Counted from the stretch's first letter, positions 11,146 to 24,938 are shown. The stretch: DNA of 64,000 nucleotides from Casuarina equisetifolia (GCA_028551475.1 CM052358.1:20486853-20550852); one strand, 5' to 3'. Translations and numbers: made by a program. The notes: generated from the letters alone by a model not told the origin.

Positions 11146-14100
11146 TTATCGACCATCAAAAGAAGTGAAGGACTGTGCAAATCCAGTAGGCCTTACTGGA
11201 ATACTCCCTTTGCTGTCATCAAGGCTAGTACCACTGACATCGCATTCTGCTTCCTGCCAAACCTTTAACATCTGTGGAAGCGGTAGATTGTAATCAATTC
11301 CAGAGTAACGCTCTGATTCATCGTTGACAGGTTTCCATTTCTCAACCAGTTGGGAAAGCACATTCACTGCATGGCCCATGTCAGGTCGATGGTTTGGTTC
11401 CCTTGCAGTACAGTGTCCAGCAAGTTCAGCGATGGCAGAGATGCTCTCAAAGGTCTCTTCATCTGCATCAAGAGCGGGATCAACGGCAGCCATAAGCTTC
11501 TCTTTGCTGGACTTGATTCGCCAAAACCACTCTGCCAAGTAGCGGCTTTCCTCTGAGCGTCCCTCATCAAGCGCCATCATACCGGTCAGAAGTTCCATCA
11601 ACACCACTCCAAAGCTGAACACATCAACCTTAGTTGTGATTTTCCCCATCACTGAAGCCAAGAGTGAGATGCGTCAGTATTGTTTATGTATAAAGACACC
11701 AACTCTAGAAAATACAATCATCTAAGGACATCCAAGCCATTAAGTAATCAAGAAATTGATTTTGAAATTCAAATACAATTGAGGAGTCATTTAGGCATAC
11801 ACCAATCATCACAATATCACAACACTACAGCTACATCATATTCACTGCTAGTAGAAATTGGATCACTTTACAACACTAAATATTTATCTGAAATTGTTCC
11901 ATCCAATCTGTATTTTAGTTGTGATCCCTACTTGAAGACAGGTTGACACAAAACAGACACTTAAAACTAGTTAGTTCTGCGGGTTGTCAATCAAAAGGAG
12001 TTTTCTCAGAAATGAGTAAATTAAAAGGAGAGAGGATTTGGCTGATTAACAGAACTTAGATGGTGATACCAACAAGGAGAGGCAGAAAATGTGATGTTTG
12101 CATTTTAGTGCAAAATTCAAGAGTAAAACCTGCACTCTGAATGGTAGCAACAAAACCAAAAGTATTGTATCACAACTCATCAGAGCTCTTATAAATTTGA
12201 AAAGTATTTGCGTAACATGTCCTCTATGGCTTACTACTTTAATGCTCATTCAAAGTACTCAAAGGGCCCAAGTAGTCAGCAGGTAGTAAATTTTCAGCAT
12301 AAGCTTCTATGTCTTTGGGTAACGATTCCTGTTTTACAATGTTACAACCAATTCAACCCAACAAAATTCTACTGACAACAACTCAGGATTGAAAAATACA
12401 ATCACAATCACATCTCACATATCAAATTACTATTTTTGTTGTTTAAAAGAGACTGATATATATTATAAGGTGTAAACAAGCTAACTAAGAAAAAGAAAAG
12501 GAGGGCTATATATGCAAAACACAAGAAGATTGACAGTATCATATTCACATCAATGATAAACCCACAGCAGATGCAGCTTTTGGCATACTAAATATCCCAG
12601 AACTACTTCAAAATCAATGCTAGAAATAGGAATTGAAAGGGGTTTCAGACGAATGAAAAAGGAAAAAAGAAGTTACCAGCATATTCAGGTGCAAGGTATC
12701 CAAATGTCCCAGCAAGCTTAGTAGCAACAGATTTCTCTCCATCCGGAGCAAGTTTGACCAACCCAAAATCAGCAACTTTTGCTCGAAAGTCATCATCCAG
12801 AAGAATATTAGAAGACTTAAGATCTCGGTGTATAAAGGTTTGACGGGCCAGACTATGAAGATATTCCATCCCTCTAGCAACATCCAGGGCAATAGAAAGC
12901 CTCCTAGCCAAAGACAATGGTTCCAGTGTCAGGCGCTTCCAATGGAAAAGATGCCTGCTTAGAGCACCCTGAGGCACATACTCATACACCAGAAGCCTTT
13001 CATTGCCTTCTGCAGAGTAACCCAACAGGGACACCAAATGGCGGTGGCGGACCTTAGAAAGAACGGCAATTTCAGCCTGAAATTCTTCTAATGCTTTATT
13101 GCCAGTTGCCCCACATTCCATTCTCTTAACTGCTACTTTTGTCCCACATTCTAATTCACCCTTGTAAACAGTTCCAAATCCACCACGGCCAAGTTCATTT
13201 TCTGGTGCAAAATTGTTGGTCCCCTTGCGGAGAACTTGAACGGATATGACCACGTTTCCAGACTCAATCAGGTGAGAATTTTCAGTTCCACCACTTATGT
13301 TACTTGTAGAACTAGTTCCAGTATGAGTTGATAAACTACCTGTTGTGTTATTCGAAACTGCAATCTTAATCATCTTTTCTGGGTCAGATGGATCTCTCGG
13401 ATGAACAACAATGGAACTAGGAACATCTGTACCAAGTTTACGCTTTTTACAGCAGTACATAGATAGAAAAATGGCAAGAACAGCTACTGCAATAACAGAA
13501 GTTCCACCCAAGATCGTCATTGTTTTCAATCTGTCGGAGCTTTTTGTCTGTGATTGCTCTGAGACAATAGCGGGACTGGAGCTTGTGCCTTTGGCTGGGG
13601 GAGGTGCTCTCTGCTGTGAAGGTTGTTCACTAGAATGTGGCGGTGGATTGATGGAGGGAGGTTTTGGACTCACAGATGGTGGGATTTTAGGAGCTACGGA
13701 AGGTACGCTAGTTTTATTTGTAGCCAACAAAGGATTTCCGTCAGTTATAACCTTCACACTTGGAGGAAATTTTGGCAATGGTGGCCCAAAATTGTTCCCA
13801 CTCAAATCCAACAGCCTCAATGATTTCAGTGCCGTAATATTGTCAGGGATCTTTCCGTTTAAATTGTTTCCTCCCAACCTGATTTCAATCAGAGACTCTA
13901 ACTTTGCAATTGAAGGACTCAGAGTACCATTAAGCATACGATTTGGCAAATTTATAATAGAAACTTTGGACTGTGGATTGCAGCTCAACCCCAACCATGG
14001 CCCTTGACATGGTTCATTACCAGACCATTCAGAAGCAAGGCTCAAAGGATATTTCAGATCACCAACAAAATCCAAAAGTGCAGTAACTTCTGGGGCGCAT

Positions 14101-15077
14101 TGAAGCCCAGGATTAGGTTGACAGAAAGAATTGGAAGCATAAGAAAAATTACCGGCCTTAAACTTTGGAATTGGACCCATTAGCAGGTTATTGTTCAAGT
14201 CCAAGTTATCCAGCTGCATACTTGCTAGACTCGCAGGTATTGGACCAGACAATTGGTTTCCGTTGAGGTTGAGATCCTTCAAAGATATCAGATTTCCTAT
14301 GCCTTCTGGAATGGTCCCTGTGAACTTGTTTCCATGTAGCCAAAGCTGTGTCAGCGCAGTCATTGATGCAACTACATCGATTGGACCTGTCATTCCGCCA
14401 CCGTCTTGATCATTCAACCACAAAATCTGCATCAACGTCTGTCCAAAACTCTTTGGAATCTCTCCCGATAGCCGGTTATATGAGAGCTTCAGCGCCGACA
14501 GAGACGACAAGGTGCCGAGATATTCTGGCAATGGTCCAGCCAAATTACTATGAACCAAAGAAAGATTTGTCAATTGAACTGATTTTGCTAACTCATCAGG
14601 AAGAGACCATCCGGTAGTCGCATTAAACGGATTGTAATCTAAAGCCAAGACCCGAATACTGCTAAGTCCATCAAAGAAATCAGATGGGATGGAATCAAAG
14701 TCATTGTAATCTAAGTAAGCAAATTCTAACTCCGACAACCCGCTGAAGGTGGGCAAGGCCCCGTTGAACTTGTTTTTTTGAAGGCCGACATTGGAGAGCT
14801 TCGAGAGCTGGTTAAGGTTCTGAGGCAGAGGACCCTTGAGACCAAGACTCGAAACCTGAATCTGTGTTACTCTATCCCCACTACAGAACACTCGCGGCCA
14901 AGAAGGCGGCCCACAAGGGTCATCTCCTTTGTCAGGCCATTTGAGAAGCTCTGGATTTTCCAAACCTTTTCTGAAATCATTCAGAATTTTGAGGTCATTA
15001 GGGTCTGTGGCACCATAAGCCACAACGAACAAGCACAGGGCAAGGGAAATGCGGAGGCTTCTACAGCAATCTTCCAT
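11146..15077 (-). CDS. TMK: TMK-family leucine-rich-repeat receptor-like kinase, 2 exons
   Basis: Seen: exon 1 (15077-12677) and exon 2 (11651-11146) join in frame (donor GCTG|GTAAC, acceptor TTCAG|TG) to give 968 residues. Order: signal peptide (MEDCCRSLRISLALCLFVVAYG); two LRR blocks separated by a non-LRR island with paired Cys (CQPNPGLQC... CQGPWLGLSC); a Pro/Ser-rich stalk; one membrane span near 520-543; kinase domain. The kinase has GRGGFGTVYKG (from 630), VAVK Lys near 651, HRDLKSSN near 750, DFG near 770 and APE, so it should be active. The intron splits the kinase just after PEYA, as in TMK genes. The split LRR block and the C-terminal FDGR end are TMK hallmarks. Known: TMKs act at the plasma membrane in auxin and growth signalling. 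The TTG-initiated extension to 15119 is not needed. Which of TMK1-TMK4 it equals is not settled. Confidence 0.92.
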
Positions 15078-18000
15078 GACTACTGTCACAGAATGAAATC
15101 TAGAAATCAGCAATCCCAATGCACCTCAGAAAACCCACATGAATGCCAAAACTAGCTCGTTCATACCTCCAAAATCTGATTAAAAAAACCAAGTCCCAGA
15201 GTCAGAAAAAGAAGAATAAAATGAATGTAAGAGAAAACTCGAGTTTTTTCTTTTTTTCTTCGTCTTACCAAGAAATAGGCATGGAAAAGGACAGTCTTCA
15301 TGGAAAAAAGTGAATACCCAGATACGAAAGTGGAGTTAAGAAGCTCAGAAAAAGACGGATAGGCAGAGATCAGCTTCTACTTTTCACGGTTCTATCCATT
15401 TTCTTGAGAGAACAAACGGAAAGGAATATAGTAGTCCACCATGGCCGTCTCACTCTAGCTTGCTTTTCCTTCTTCTCTTTCATCTTCTTTTTGTCTGCAG
15501 TCCAATTTGCATTTTCTTTATCCGCTCCCTAATGATACAATCTCACCAAATCCACAAATCACTGTACCACCCCGGACGTGGCGGGGCCTGACACAGACAG
15601 AGATTAGTCGACACGGCGGATGCTTTCAGCAACCTCCTGTTTTTCGGAGGTTTCATATAATAGGTTGGAAAATCATAGTACCTAGGTCGGCTGAAACTGT
15701 GGGTCCCGCTTAGATCGTAGGATCTAATAGTGGCATCTCGAGTGAAGCGCTCCGCTAATTTCGGCTAGAAAAGCTGCTCTTCCGCTTTCCAACATTCTTT
15801 GAGAATTTCAAAATTCTTTTCTTAATTTTCATTGCATTCGCAGGATGTTCTTTTTTTTTTGGGAAAACGAGGAACGTTGTACTGAGAAGAGGAAACTTCC
15901 ATTTATAGATTGGTTTTAAATTTTTATAAATAACGGTTAAGTAGTATTCAAATGTCAAAAAATTTTAAAAAAATAACGGTTACAAGTTAGAAAATTTTTA
16001 AAAATGAACTCATTATCTATATATACAAATATATGAAATATTAAAATGGTGTATCTTATAATGCCTGATCACTAAAAGTGATAAAAAAAAAAAGGGAAAA
16101 GATTGATGATAATTAACTTTGAATTTAAGATATTATCCTTAAAAAATGATAATCATAATTATGGATTAAAAAAAACCCACACTGCAGTAGAGATTTTCTC
16201 TACTGCAACTTGATAAGAACCAACTGTCATTTCATTGCTTAATCAAAAGTTTAGAACCTAACTATTCCAACCTTGTTTGTCTGTAAAGAAACTGAAAAGG
16301 AGGACAGGACGGGAGGCTTTCAGTGTTTCTAGCTAGTAATTGTTACGTTAATTTAATTAAGTATTAGGTGCTTAACAACCCAGCCCAACATGCATAGATT
16401 ACACTCAACTTGCTACAATTATGTGCCTTCTTTCATGCGCTACACGTATGTTCTCTCAGGAAAAAGTCTAATATGCAATAATGAAAGGGCTGTGGAATTC
16501 CAACTCCATGCCTAAAACACACAGGGCTTTGGCTTTTGCCAGGGCCATAATCCTAGGCGTCGAAGACTGAGTTATCACTTCACATGGATGGAGTTCAAAG
16601 ATGGCGGGTGTATTAAAAATCAAAGGGGTTGATCTTTCTAACCCGGCTATTAGGTTAAGATTTTTAATAACTCCACTTGAGTCACTAGATTGGGAACAAA
16701 TTTCACATTTTTCTCATAAAATAGGTAATCTTGCATATAAAAAATACAATTCGAATCTCCTTAATTGTATTTTTAATTAACCTAACTATATGTTAAGACA
16801 AGTTGTTGTTCTCCAATTTAAGTCATCAAACGAAATTTAATAGAACTTATAAATTATTAATATATATATATATATATATTATTATATTGACTTATGTTGG
16901 AAGTCACATATTCTATACCAAAATAAAAGAAAGCCTATAGTTAAGTTTAGATGAATAAAGCTTTTACTAATTCATGAACTAATTTTAAGGTTGGATCTTA
17001 AGACTTCCAACACATTAATTTTTAACTTACCTTTTTATCCAAAGACTATTTAAGAAAAACAAGATACATGAAAGAATGCAATTTGGATTGTAGACATAAA
17101 GGGTATTCCATTGGTCAAATCAAATTAGAATTATTTGATTAAAGTAAGATACCAAGAAAGCAAAATAGGTAGTGTAGTTATAATGATTAACTAAGAAGAT
17201 GAAAGAACTTTATTTGATTGAGGCAAATGAAGATATGGTGGATGCTAAAATGGGAAGGCAAGAGTGAGCTATGGATAAAAATGGAAGGTACGTTTGTTAA
17301 AAAGTATAAAATAATGAATCTTTTTGAAAATAACAACTCTAAAAAATTAAATACAGAACATTTTTCACACTTTTGGAGAATAATATATTAAAAAATAATT
17401 ACGATTGTACAAGGAAATAAACTTTTTGTTCTTATTATTAACACTAAAAGATATTGTATGATAACTTCCGATGATAAAAATTGGATATCAACGTAGTTAT
17501 TCTTTTGGAAAAACATAAATTTTCTTTTTAGCACCCAAAGTTATGTAATTTATTTTATAAGCTAAAATTTTCTTTGAAAAAAAAGGCAGTTTTCAAAATC
17601 CTTTCTAAAACTTTTGACCAAATCATGAAAATAGTACATAAATTTCTTTTAACCAAACTATCACATCAACATACAATATACAAAGTGAAAAAAAAATACA
17701 CGATTTTATAAAATCATTAACGAATATATTCAAAGCATTATTGGATGCATTGATTTTTGTAAAATAAAAGAAAATAGTAATTTCCTTAAAATTTCTTCCA
17801 ATTTTACCATGATTGATCAGAATTATTGTGCTTTTATGCATGCTTACTCTCCTGGTTTTGCAATTATGTGGCTGGAGATGTGTAGCTTGACCCATCGATT
17901 GTAAACACTTGAATCAATGTCGACAATGTGAGACCCACTTGTTAAAGAAGTTATAATTGCAGTTAAGTAGAAGGGACACATGGCAGTTTTGACCCATCGT

Positions 18001-18230
18001 TGGAAACACTTTAGAATAGTAATTCAATTAAAGTAAAGCTCTCTCCTCTACCTCATCATCTTGCTATAATCTTGTTGGAGACATGATAATGTCCTTCTGT
18101 GTAACTTTTTGTTTGTTGTGACATTAGAGTAGAGTGTGTCAAGAGTAGCCCCAAAATTTGGATAGTTTGGCATATGAGTTTTGGGTCCCAAAACAATGAT
18201 GTCTTAAAGGTTGCCAACACATAATTTAAT
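15078..18230. other. TMK 5' flank and AT-rich spacer
   Basis: 15078-15550 is probably the TMK leader and promoter and includes CT-rich tracts near 15230-15500. Beyond that I see only AT-rich spacer, including a (TA)n run near 16859-16880. No gene or recognisable transposon protein was found. Confidence 0.4.
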
Positions 18231-18250
18231 TTTTTTTTAAAAATTATAAT

Positions 18251-18555
18251 ATTACAATTTAAAAGTAATTGAACTTACCATGCTAATAAGCTTAAGTTTT
18301 TTAGCTCAATAGTTGAATTTAATATAATATTATAAAAACAAACTCCATATCTCATGTTCAATTCACAAAAAGGACAATATGTGAAGAAGTTTACCTAACA
18401 ATCAAAACATCATGAGTTGAAAAGGTGTCTAAATATGTGGGGTTAGAATAGAGCTATCTTAGCTTGAGATTTCAAAAATGTGGTGAAATATTACAATGTA
18501 AAAATAATTGAACCTATCATGATAATAGACTTAAGCTTTTTAGCTTCAAAGTTGA
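18251..18555. repeat. Pair of about 67-bp direct repeats 240 bp apart
   Basis: The stretch 18251-18317 (attacaatttaaaagtaatt...) recurs with mismatches at 18490-18555 (attacaatgtaaaaataatt...). Both include a 'cttaagctttttagct'-like core. Phrases of this kind are common in plant LTRs, so this may be a decayed LTR fragment, but no internal protein is present. Confidence 0.55.
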
Positions 18556-18649
18556 GGTCATTACACACAACTGTAGCTATGGAATGAGAATTACCTTTGT
18601 AATCCGGTACCTTTTGAAAATCTGTACCAGGCTCATCAGTTTAATGATA

Positions 18650-19540
18650 AGAAGTTCTTACATTTATGTTCTCTCGACTTTTGTCCTTTGAAGGCATACC
18701 AGTAGGTGATGAGTTATGCTCTGCTTCTGTTAGGTGAATCATAAAGTTCTGAAGGACCTACCCACGAAAGAGACCTTCAAGATCTCAGAAAACCGAAGGA
18801 AGTTAGAAGCTAGTCACTTTCCAGAGAAGAATTTAAGTGAGGAAAATAGGGAAAGTGGCCTGTTCTTGTCGTTTTCTTCTACAGTTGATTCGTTGATTAG
18901 TATAAGCTTCCTATCCATGATAAAGATGTTGAATGGTTTGTCAAAGAAATGAAGTCGGCAACTCCATGTGGCGTTTCAAAGTCGGTTCTGTTTTCTAAAG
19001 GAAGTTTGAACCATCCGTTGGTAGAGACTTTAATCACTTCTAGCAAGAAAGGGCTGATTTTGAGACTTACGGAGGATCAAACCAGCCAACTGCAACACGT
19101 TGATTTTGATGGGTTTGGAGGTTGATGAATTCAACCGTCAAAGTCATTGTTGAAGCTTATGACAGAAAAGTACGACATTTGTGACTGCTGGAAAATCTGA
19201 AAGGTTGAACTGACTAGTTCAATCTCAATGTCTTCAAGCCATGGTTCACTTGGTGGTCCACAAATCAAGCACACAAGAAACACGCAATTTAAGGTGGCTT
19301 AACACAACATCCAAAAAACATCATTGTTGTCTACGCCGAATAAAGCGACAACGTATAGCTCCTTGTGATATTGAAAAACAGAATGACAAAGAACCCCACA
19401 CTAGCAAATCCATTCCCATCATGTCTCGGGGCAATAAACGACATCGTTATTACAAACACAACACCGTGAAAATAAACATCCACCTGATCATTCCTTTAAG
19501 CAATTGGAGGAAGAAACAATTTTTTTGAAAGGAAATTGAG
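18650..19540 (+). other. Unrecognised, possibly once-coding segment
   Basis: Base composition is less AT-rich than the flanks and short open stretches continue one another across frame changes: TPCGVSKSVLFSKGSLNHPL..., ITSSKKGLILRLTEDQ near 18958-19090, then a frame through 19241-19528. The wording looks like real protein but I do not recognise the family. It is broken by stops and frame changes, so at best it is a pseudogene or transposon remnant. Confidence 0.3.
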
Positions 19541-19559
19541 AATTCATTAAATGAAAGAA

Positions 19560-20250
19560 AAAAGGGTATATAAGCATAGGGATATATCCTGAAAGATAGA
19601 TAAGCCCTTTTCCGACTAGGAGAGGCAAAGTTCTGACGAACTTGGGAGACCCAAAAGAGAAGAATGACTCATTTAGTGGCCATTACATCCTCCAATACGC
19701 TCTAAGATCTTATCAGTCATCTCTTCTCGTTGGACGGATTTGAAGCCAGTATTATCAAACCAAAGTGACAACAAATGCAATACATTATTATAACGGTGAC
19801 ATCAAGTTACTAAGGTGAGCAACTACTCAATGCACCATATCGTTTAGTTTTTGCCGCGGCAAGTTGCAGTTATTGCAAGCATATGCCAGATGGTATCAAA
19901 GTTGAGGAACAAATAAATTAGTAAGGTTTTTTCCCCTGCTGATTGCAAAGGATACACGAGATATCTAAGATAATACCTTTAGACAAGTAACTTATCCTCA
20001 GTGGTCAATCTGTTTTGCTGTAAAGCCAACCCAAGGATCGTTGCATGACGAGGGAGCACTTTGCTATGCCAAACAATTCTATTGGAGAAGATACTGCTAG
20101 TTGCTTTCCAACCTTGTCAGAGAACTCTCAGCCACTCTGGGCGCCCAAGATACGAGCTCCTAGACGGTCATCAGTCCAAAATCTGGGAGGTTTTCGAAAT
20201 TAGCACTATACTTGGTCATTGTAGTATAGACAAACTAGTATAAGGGGGAA
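19560..20250 (-). mobile_element. LINE remnant: reverse-transcriptase-associated zinc-binding region
   Basis: On the minus strand around 20090-19960 the translation reads WHSKVLPRHATILGLALQQ NRLTTEDKLL, then after breaks a C..C segment and IWHMLA near 19880. This is the pattern of the zinc-binding domain that follows the reverse transcriptase in plant LINEs (W-x-x-x-x-P-P-R, RLPT-D-L, CxxC, HLF, W). Several frame changes and stops show it is dead. Ends are not defined. Confidence 0.55.
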
Positions 20251-21000
20251 AAATTAAGAAAACAGATAATTTGAACAAAGGGTGGAGAGAATAAATTTAA
20301 ATGAACCAATGTGCCTCATGTTCATGTGTAAATGCTTATCGTCCTCTTTTGCCTGGCATGATCCCTCAACGTGCCTCAGGGATGGAAGTCCTACCACAGT
20401 TGCAAAAAGTTGACGAGCTCAGAGACTTGAGTGTTATGGGATGATGCATATTGTGCAATCGTGTTATGCACCATTTTAATGCCACGGAGGTTTAAAATAG
20501 CATGTAAACTTCCCAAAAAGTTATGAATATTTGAGGCACGAGTGTTTAATATGTAAATGATAAGTAGAAAACAAAAGGAAATTAGAGGGTAATGGAAGAG
20601 ATTTTTCTTTTATAAGATTACACATTAGCATGAAAACATGTTGGCACTTAATAATTCTTCTTCTCCATTATCTCTTTGCGCGTGTCTTGAAGTTCGAGGC
20701 CACACTAAATATACGTAGTGAAAAGTGTATAAACATAGCATTGATATTCATGCTGAAATGTGTTCGAATTCCAATCTTATGTTGTACCATGCGTATGCTG
20801 TAATCTGATATTCTTTTGCTCATACTGGCAAATCGTCTGATATTCTCATGAATATCACCATAAGAGGCAAGTAACTAGGCAGACATATACCCATCAATGT
20901 TTTGTGCTTCACTCAACAATGCACAAACAAGCAATCCACTGAACCATTACTACCGGAAAACAAATTATAAGTACAGAATGTAAAACAAATACCTCAAAAT
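20251..21000. other. Spacer downstream of HDA8
   Basis: AT-rich, no coding signal found. The 200 bases next to 21001 are the likely HDA8 3' untranslated region and polyadenylation area. Confidence 0.4.
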
Positions 21001-24000
21001 TCAAGCTACTTTCAGGAACGAGAAAGTGTCTTTTTGGTACTGCTTAATGATTTCAATCACTTTTATAGCAAATGCCTCATCCTCTGGGTAGTAAGCTATG
21101 GGATCAGATAACAGAGGAACTGGTAGATTCAGCACACCTTCAAGTGTTGCATGAAGACAATAAGCTGAGTATGTAACATGATAGCCGCCTTCTTGGACAA
21201 CTAGAAGGCGGCCAAAACTTTGCCTTGTTGCCAAGCTATGAACTATCCGTCCAATGTCTCGAAAACCCTCCATTGTCAAGCATTGCCTTCCATTTGGGTC
21301 AAACTAAATAAAAATAAATGGTACTGTATAAGAAACTCTATCCGCCATCTTCAACGGTTGATCTTTTGAAAAGTTAACAGGAAAGAAAATTTAAGAACGA
21401 ATAGGCATGAAGGAGAAAATAGTTAATGATCCATTTGAAATTTCATTTTTGCAATTTCATGTACAGCGATCATAGTTGAAGCAGTCAACCTCTTGATGTT
21501 GATTACAGCTATATTTTCATAATTGCAATAGAAGAATGTAAATAATAATGTCATAAACAGCTCAAAAATAAGGAGGACTAATTTACTTGATGATGATTCA
21601 ATTTTTACTAAGAAGAAAGGGCCACAATGTTATGTTTCTAGGTGAAGGATAAGTGCAAATCAGTATTCTTAATGAAGGCTACGAGCCATGATTTTCAACA
21701 TTCATCAAGAAGTTCTGTTTCCAAGTATGTTAAACAGAAACATGTTCAGTCAAGTACTGACATGAAGAACATCATATTTGTTAGTCATATTGATCATATG
21801 ATGACAATGAAGAGCAAACTATTGAAAATCAAATGGGAACAGGATGGCATCACCAAAAGTCTGAGGGATAACTTAAAGTTCTAGGCAACTTCCAACAGGG
21901 GCATATCCAAGAGTACTTAATGTTTTCATTATCTCCTAAAAAGAAGGAAAACCCATTACATGCTCTCAATTATAAAAAAAAAAAATGGATATCTAATTTC
22001 CTTTTACAGCAGTTACGACAGATTACCATGTTGGTTCTGTATTTCTCCAAGGGCTTCAGCAAAAGTGCATGTGACAAAAAGAGATACGGGGTAGATCCTT
22101 AACTAACATAAGTGTAGAATTTGTTCTTCACATTATTACAACACTATTGCCCATTGATGATGGATTTGTTGTCTACAGAATTTAAGCTCATGCCAGCTTG
22201 TCAACTTCTACTTATGAATTCTTTAACTCATCCAAGTATCCTTGTCAGCCTTTTATGTATTCTTGGGAAATAGCTTTTCTTGTTTCACCTAGGAAAGAAG
22301 AAACTGATAAATAGAAAAAGGACCAAATACAAACCAAAACTGTATCAGCACAATCTCAATGATTGCCTTAAGCCAACCGTAACACAAGAATAGTATGATC
22401 ATTCTAATTTCTTTCTTTTGGAAGAAGGGTTTTAATGTTAACTACTTCAAATTCGGAACTTTTTTCTAGCCACAAAGTACAGGACGGATATGAGCTGATC
22501 CTTGATCTAAAGTGCCTATCAGAAATAACATTTTAGTAGATGAAGGTTATATGTGAATGATCCGGCTGGTTACTTTTGTAATATTCCTTAAAATCTGCTC
22601 TTTAAAGCAATGCTAGGAACTGAAGACACCCAAGTTATTGTGGCAAGAATGTTAGGTACTGAAGCTTAACCAAAGAAATAGTCCAAAGTCATAAATCAAG
22701 TGAAATATAGACAAAACCAGCAATTGCTGTACCAAGTAGAGCAACAGTAGCATATTCATCTATCATATATCTACCATTTAGTTCATTAACTGATCTTCAA
22801 AAGCAATGTTCCAAAGATATGCAGCAGCCATCAATCTCCTTCATTCAAGTCATTCTAGTGCTTCAAATCTCTGTTTCCAACAGTCTGACCATGAAATTCC
22901 ATGGTTGATGTCAATTCCTTAGCTGAAGTATTGGTCATTAATAGGTCTTGTGCCAGCTCAATTCAAGATAAGTAAATGACAATCAATTCTGAACATACTT
23001 TTAAAATAAGATTCAATAATTAAGATTTTTCCAAAAACCAACACATACGCTTACAAGGAGAGAGAGGAGAGAGAGAAACTTACAGCACTTGAATCTTGGC
23101 CAATGACCAAAACTATCATATCAGCCTCAAATTTTTGTACTGCTGGAACAACCAACTCGGTCATGGCATATGCATATCCTCTGTCACCAGTTCCGTTCGG
23201 TAGAGGTATATTCATATTATAACCAAGCCCTGGTCCTTCACCAATCTCATCAACAGATCCACTCTGTGGATGTGAAGTACCCCAGGACCCATGATTCATG
23301 TGAAGGGAGATGGTAAGAACATTTTTTGACTTGTAAAAACCCTCTGCTGTTCCATTGCCGTAATGTACATCAATGTCAATAACCGCAACCTTTTGACACC
23401 CAGAAGCTAAAGCCAATTGAACAGCAAGACCCACATTGTTGAGGAAGCAGTACCCATCAGCTTGGGTAGGCTGAGCATGGTGACCTGGAGGCCTAACCAA
23501 TGCATAAGCAATTTTCCCATGCCCATCAAGTATATGCTGCATTGCCGACAGTGTAGTTCCAGCAGCAAGCAGTGCAGCATCCCATGATCCAGGGTTCAAG
23601 AAAGTTCCAGCACAAAGCATTTTCCCTCCATTTCTATCAGCTTCAATTAGCTCATCTATGTATTCTGAGAAATCAACATACTGCTAATTATATCTGGCTC
23701 TAGTATCACTCATACAATGCTTTAGAATGAAATAACATACAGATTTCATGCTTCCCCCAATGTTTTTTCTACATATTACTTCCATTGCCTACAAATTATA
23801 CAATATGCCATGCGGAATGGAGGTCTTGCTTCCCCCCGCCACGGAAAAAAGAATCCCATAATTCAGAACATTCCGAGCTTCACAGTAGTACTTTATTGAA
23901 AAGAAAAATAAAAAATAAAAACCCATTTCTGTGGAGTTTGGAAACTTTGCTTATCTTTTTAAATAACTTTCCAGTGAAATCAAATTCAACTAAGTTAACG

Positions 24001-24458
24001 ACCAGAACAGACCTTCGAATCCCAAAACCTAGTTTTACAAATGAAATTAACATTCAAAATCATCACAAAGCACTGACTTTTACCATACTCAGCTGCATAT
24101 TAGCACAAAATCAGTAACTAAAAACGACCCAGATTCTCTGTCACGGGTTCACGATAACGTAATAACAATCAAACAAGAAGAGCAACTAAAACGATTGATT
24201 TGTAAGAAGGCAAAGAAGTACCCACTTACCTTGTGTGTGGAAGGAGAGCAATTGAGGGATGCGAGCAGGCCGGCCGAGGTGCCAAGAGATGTAGGGCGCG
24301 ATGGGGCCTCGTTTAAGAATGGAAAGCATGTTCTTGACCCTCTCTGCGTTCTCCGGGTGCTTCTCCAGGACGTCAAGAAAGCCAGGGTCGAATCCGGTGT
24401 CGAATACGCCCCCGCAGTTCTCATGGGTGAGCATCCCTTCGTGCCAAAAGACGTCCAT
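21001..24458 (-). CDS. HDA8: Histone deacetylase 8 (class II HDAC-like), 3 exons
   Basis: Seen: exons 24458-24230, 23664-23084 and 21303-21001 join in frame (AAG|GTAAGT, CTCAG|AA; GCT|GTAAGT, TTTAG|TTT) to give 370 residues. Catalytic-site motifs are complete: RPPGHH (His 138-139), DIDVHYGNGTAEGF (zinc ligands Asp175 and His177), GQDSSAFDP (Asp267) and the active-site tyrosine in QEGGYHVTY. Known: sequence order and length match Arabidopsis HDA8 (AT1G08460, 377 residues). The fold removes acetyl groups from lysines; HDA8 relatives may act on non-histone or small-molecule substrates outside the nucleus. Start: the first ATG in frame is 24458 (MDVFWHEG); the frame stays open to 24563 but only from a GTG, so upstream residues are unlikely unless a further 5' exon exists. 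Intron 2 is long (1.78 kb). All residues needed for activity are present. Confidence 0.93.
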
Positions 24459-24697
24459 GCCGTCCAATGGAGTGGGAGTGGGGTGGGAGTTGGATAAGGA
24501 GAACCATGCATGGAAGGAATTATACTTCCACAACAGTGATTGAACAAGAAGCCGAAGCTGCACTTTGTTAACACTAGCTAGTTTTTTTCAAGTGGGTATT
24601 ATCAACTTGAGATGAAGCATATGCTTATGTTCTTCAGGTGTGATTTCATAGTTTGCAAAATGTTTTGCCAATTCCAATATGGTTTAAATGCTTAGCT

Positions 24698-24938
24698 ATA
24701 TTTAGGGAAGACCAGTTAGAATTAATTAATTATTTGTTGTTACAAACTATACATATATGTTGCATGATGTATTTCATATTTGACCTTTCTTATCTTATGC
24801 AACATATATGTTTTTTAGTCAATTTTGAAGGTTAAGCTTATATCATATTTTTTGTATTTATTCAAAATATAGTTATTATATCTAACTATGTTGTTATTAA
24901 TAAAAGTTATTGGGTTCAAATCTTCTTTAATTAAAAAA
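24698..24938. repeat. Outer direct repeat, left copy (abuts left LTR)
   Basis: About 240 bases that recur at 30067-30312 with few mismatches by eye, both beginning atatttagggaagaccagtt and ending near tcttctttaattaaaaa. The left copy touches the outer end of the left Copia LTR and lies about 240 bases upstream of the HDA8 start codon. Confidence 0.85.

Noticed and set aside
13411-14007. A 198-codon open frame on the plus strand
   Set aside because: Antisense of the Pro/Ser-rich stalk and LRR part of the TMK gene; low-complexity mirror.
15078-15119. N-terminal extension of TMK
   Set aside because: Begins with TTG; the ATG at 15077 gives a clean signal peptide.
24459-24563. N-terminal extension of HDA8
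   Set aside because: Open frame begins with GTG; family members start close to the DVFWHEG segment, so ATG at 24458 is preferred.
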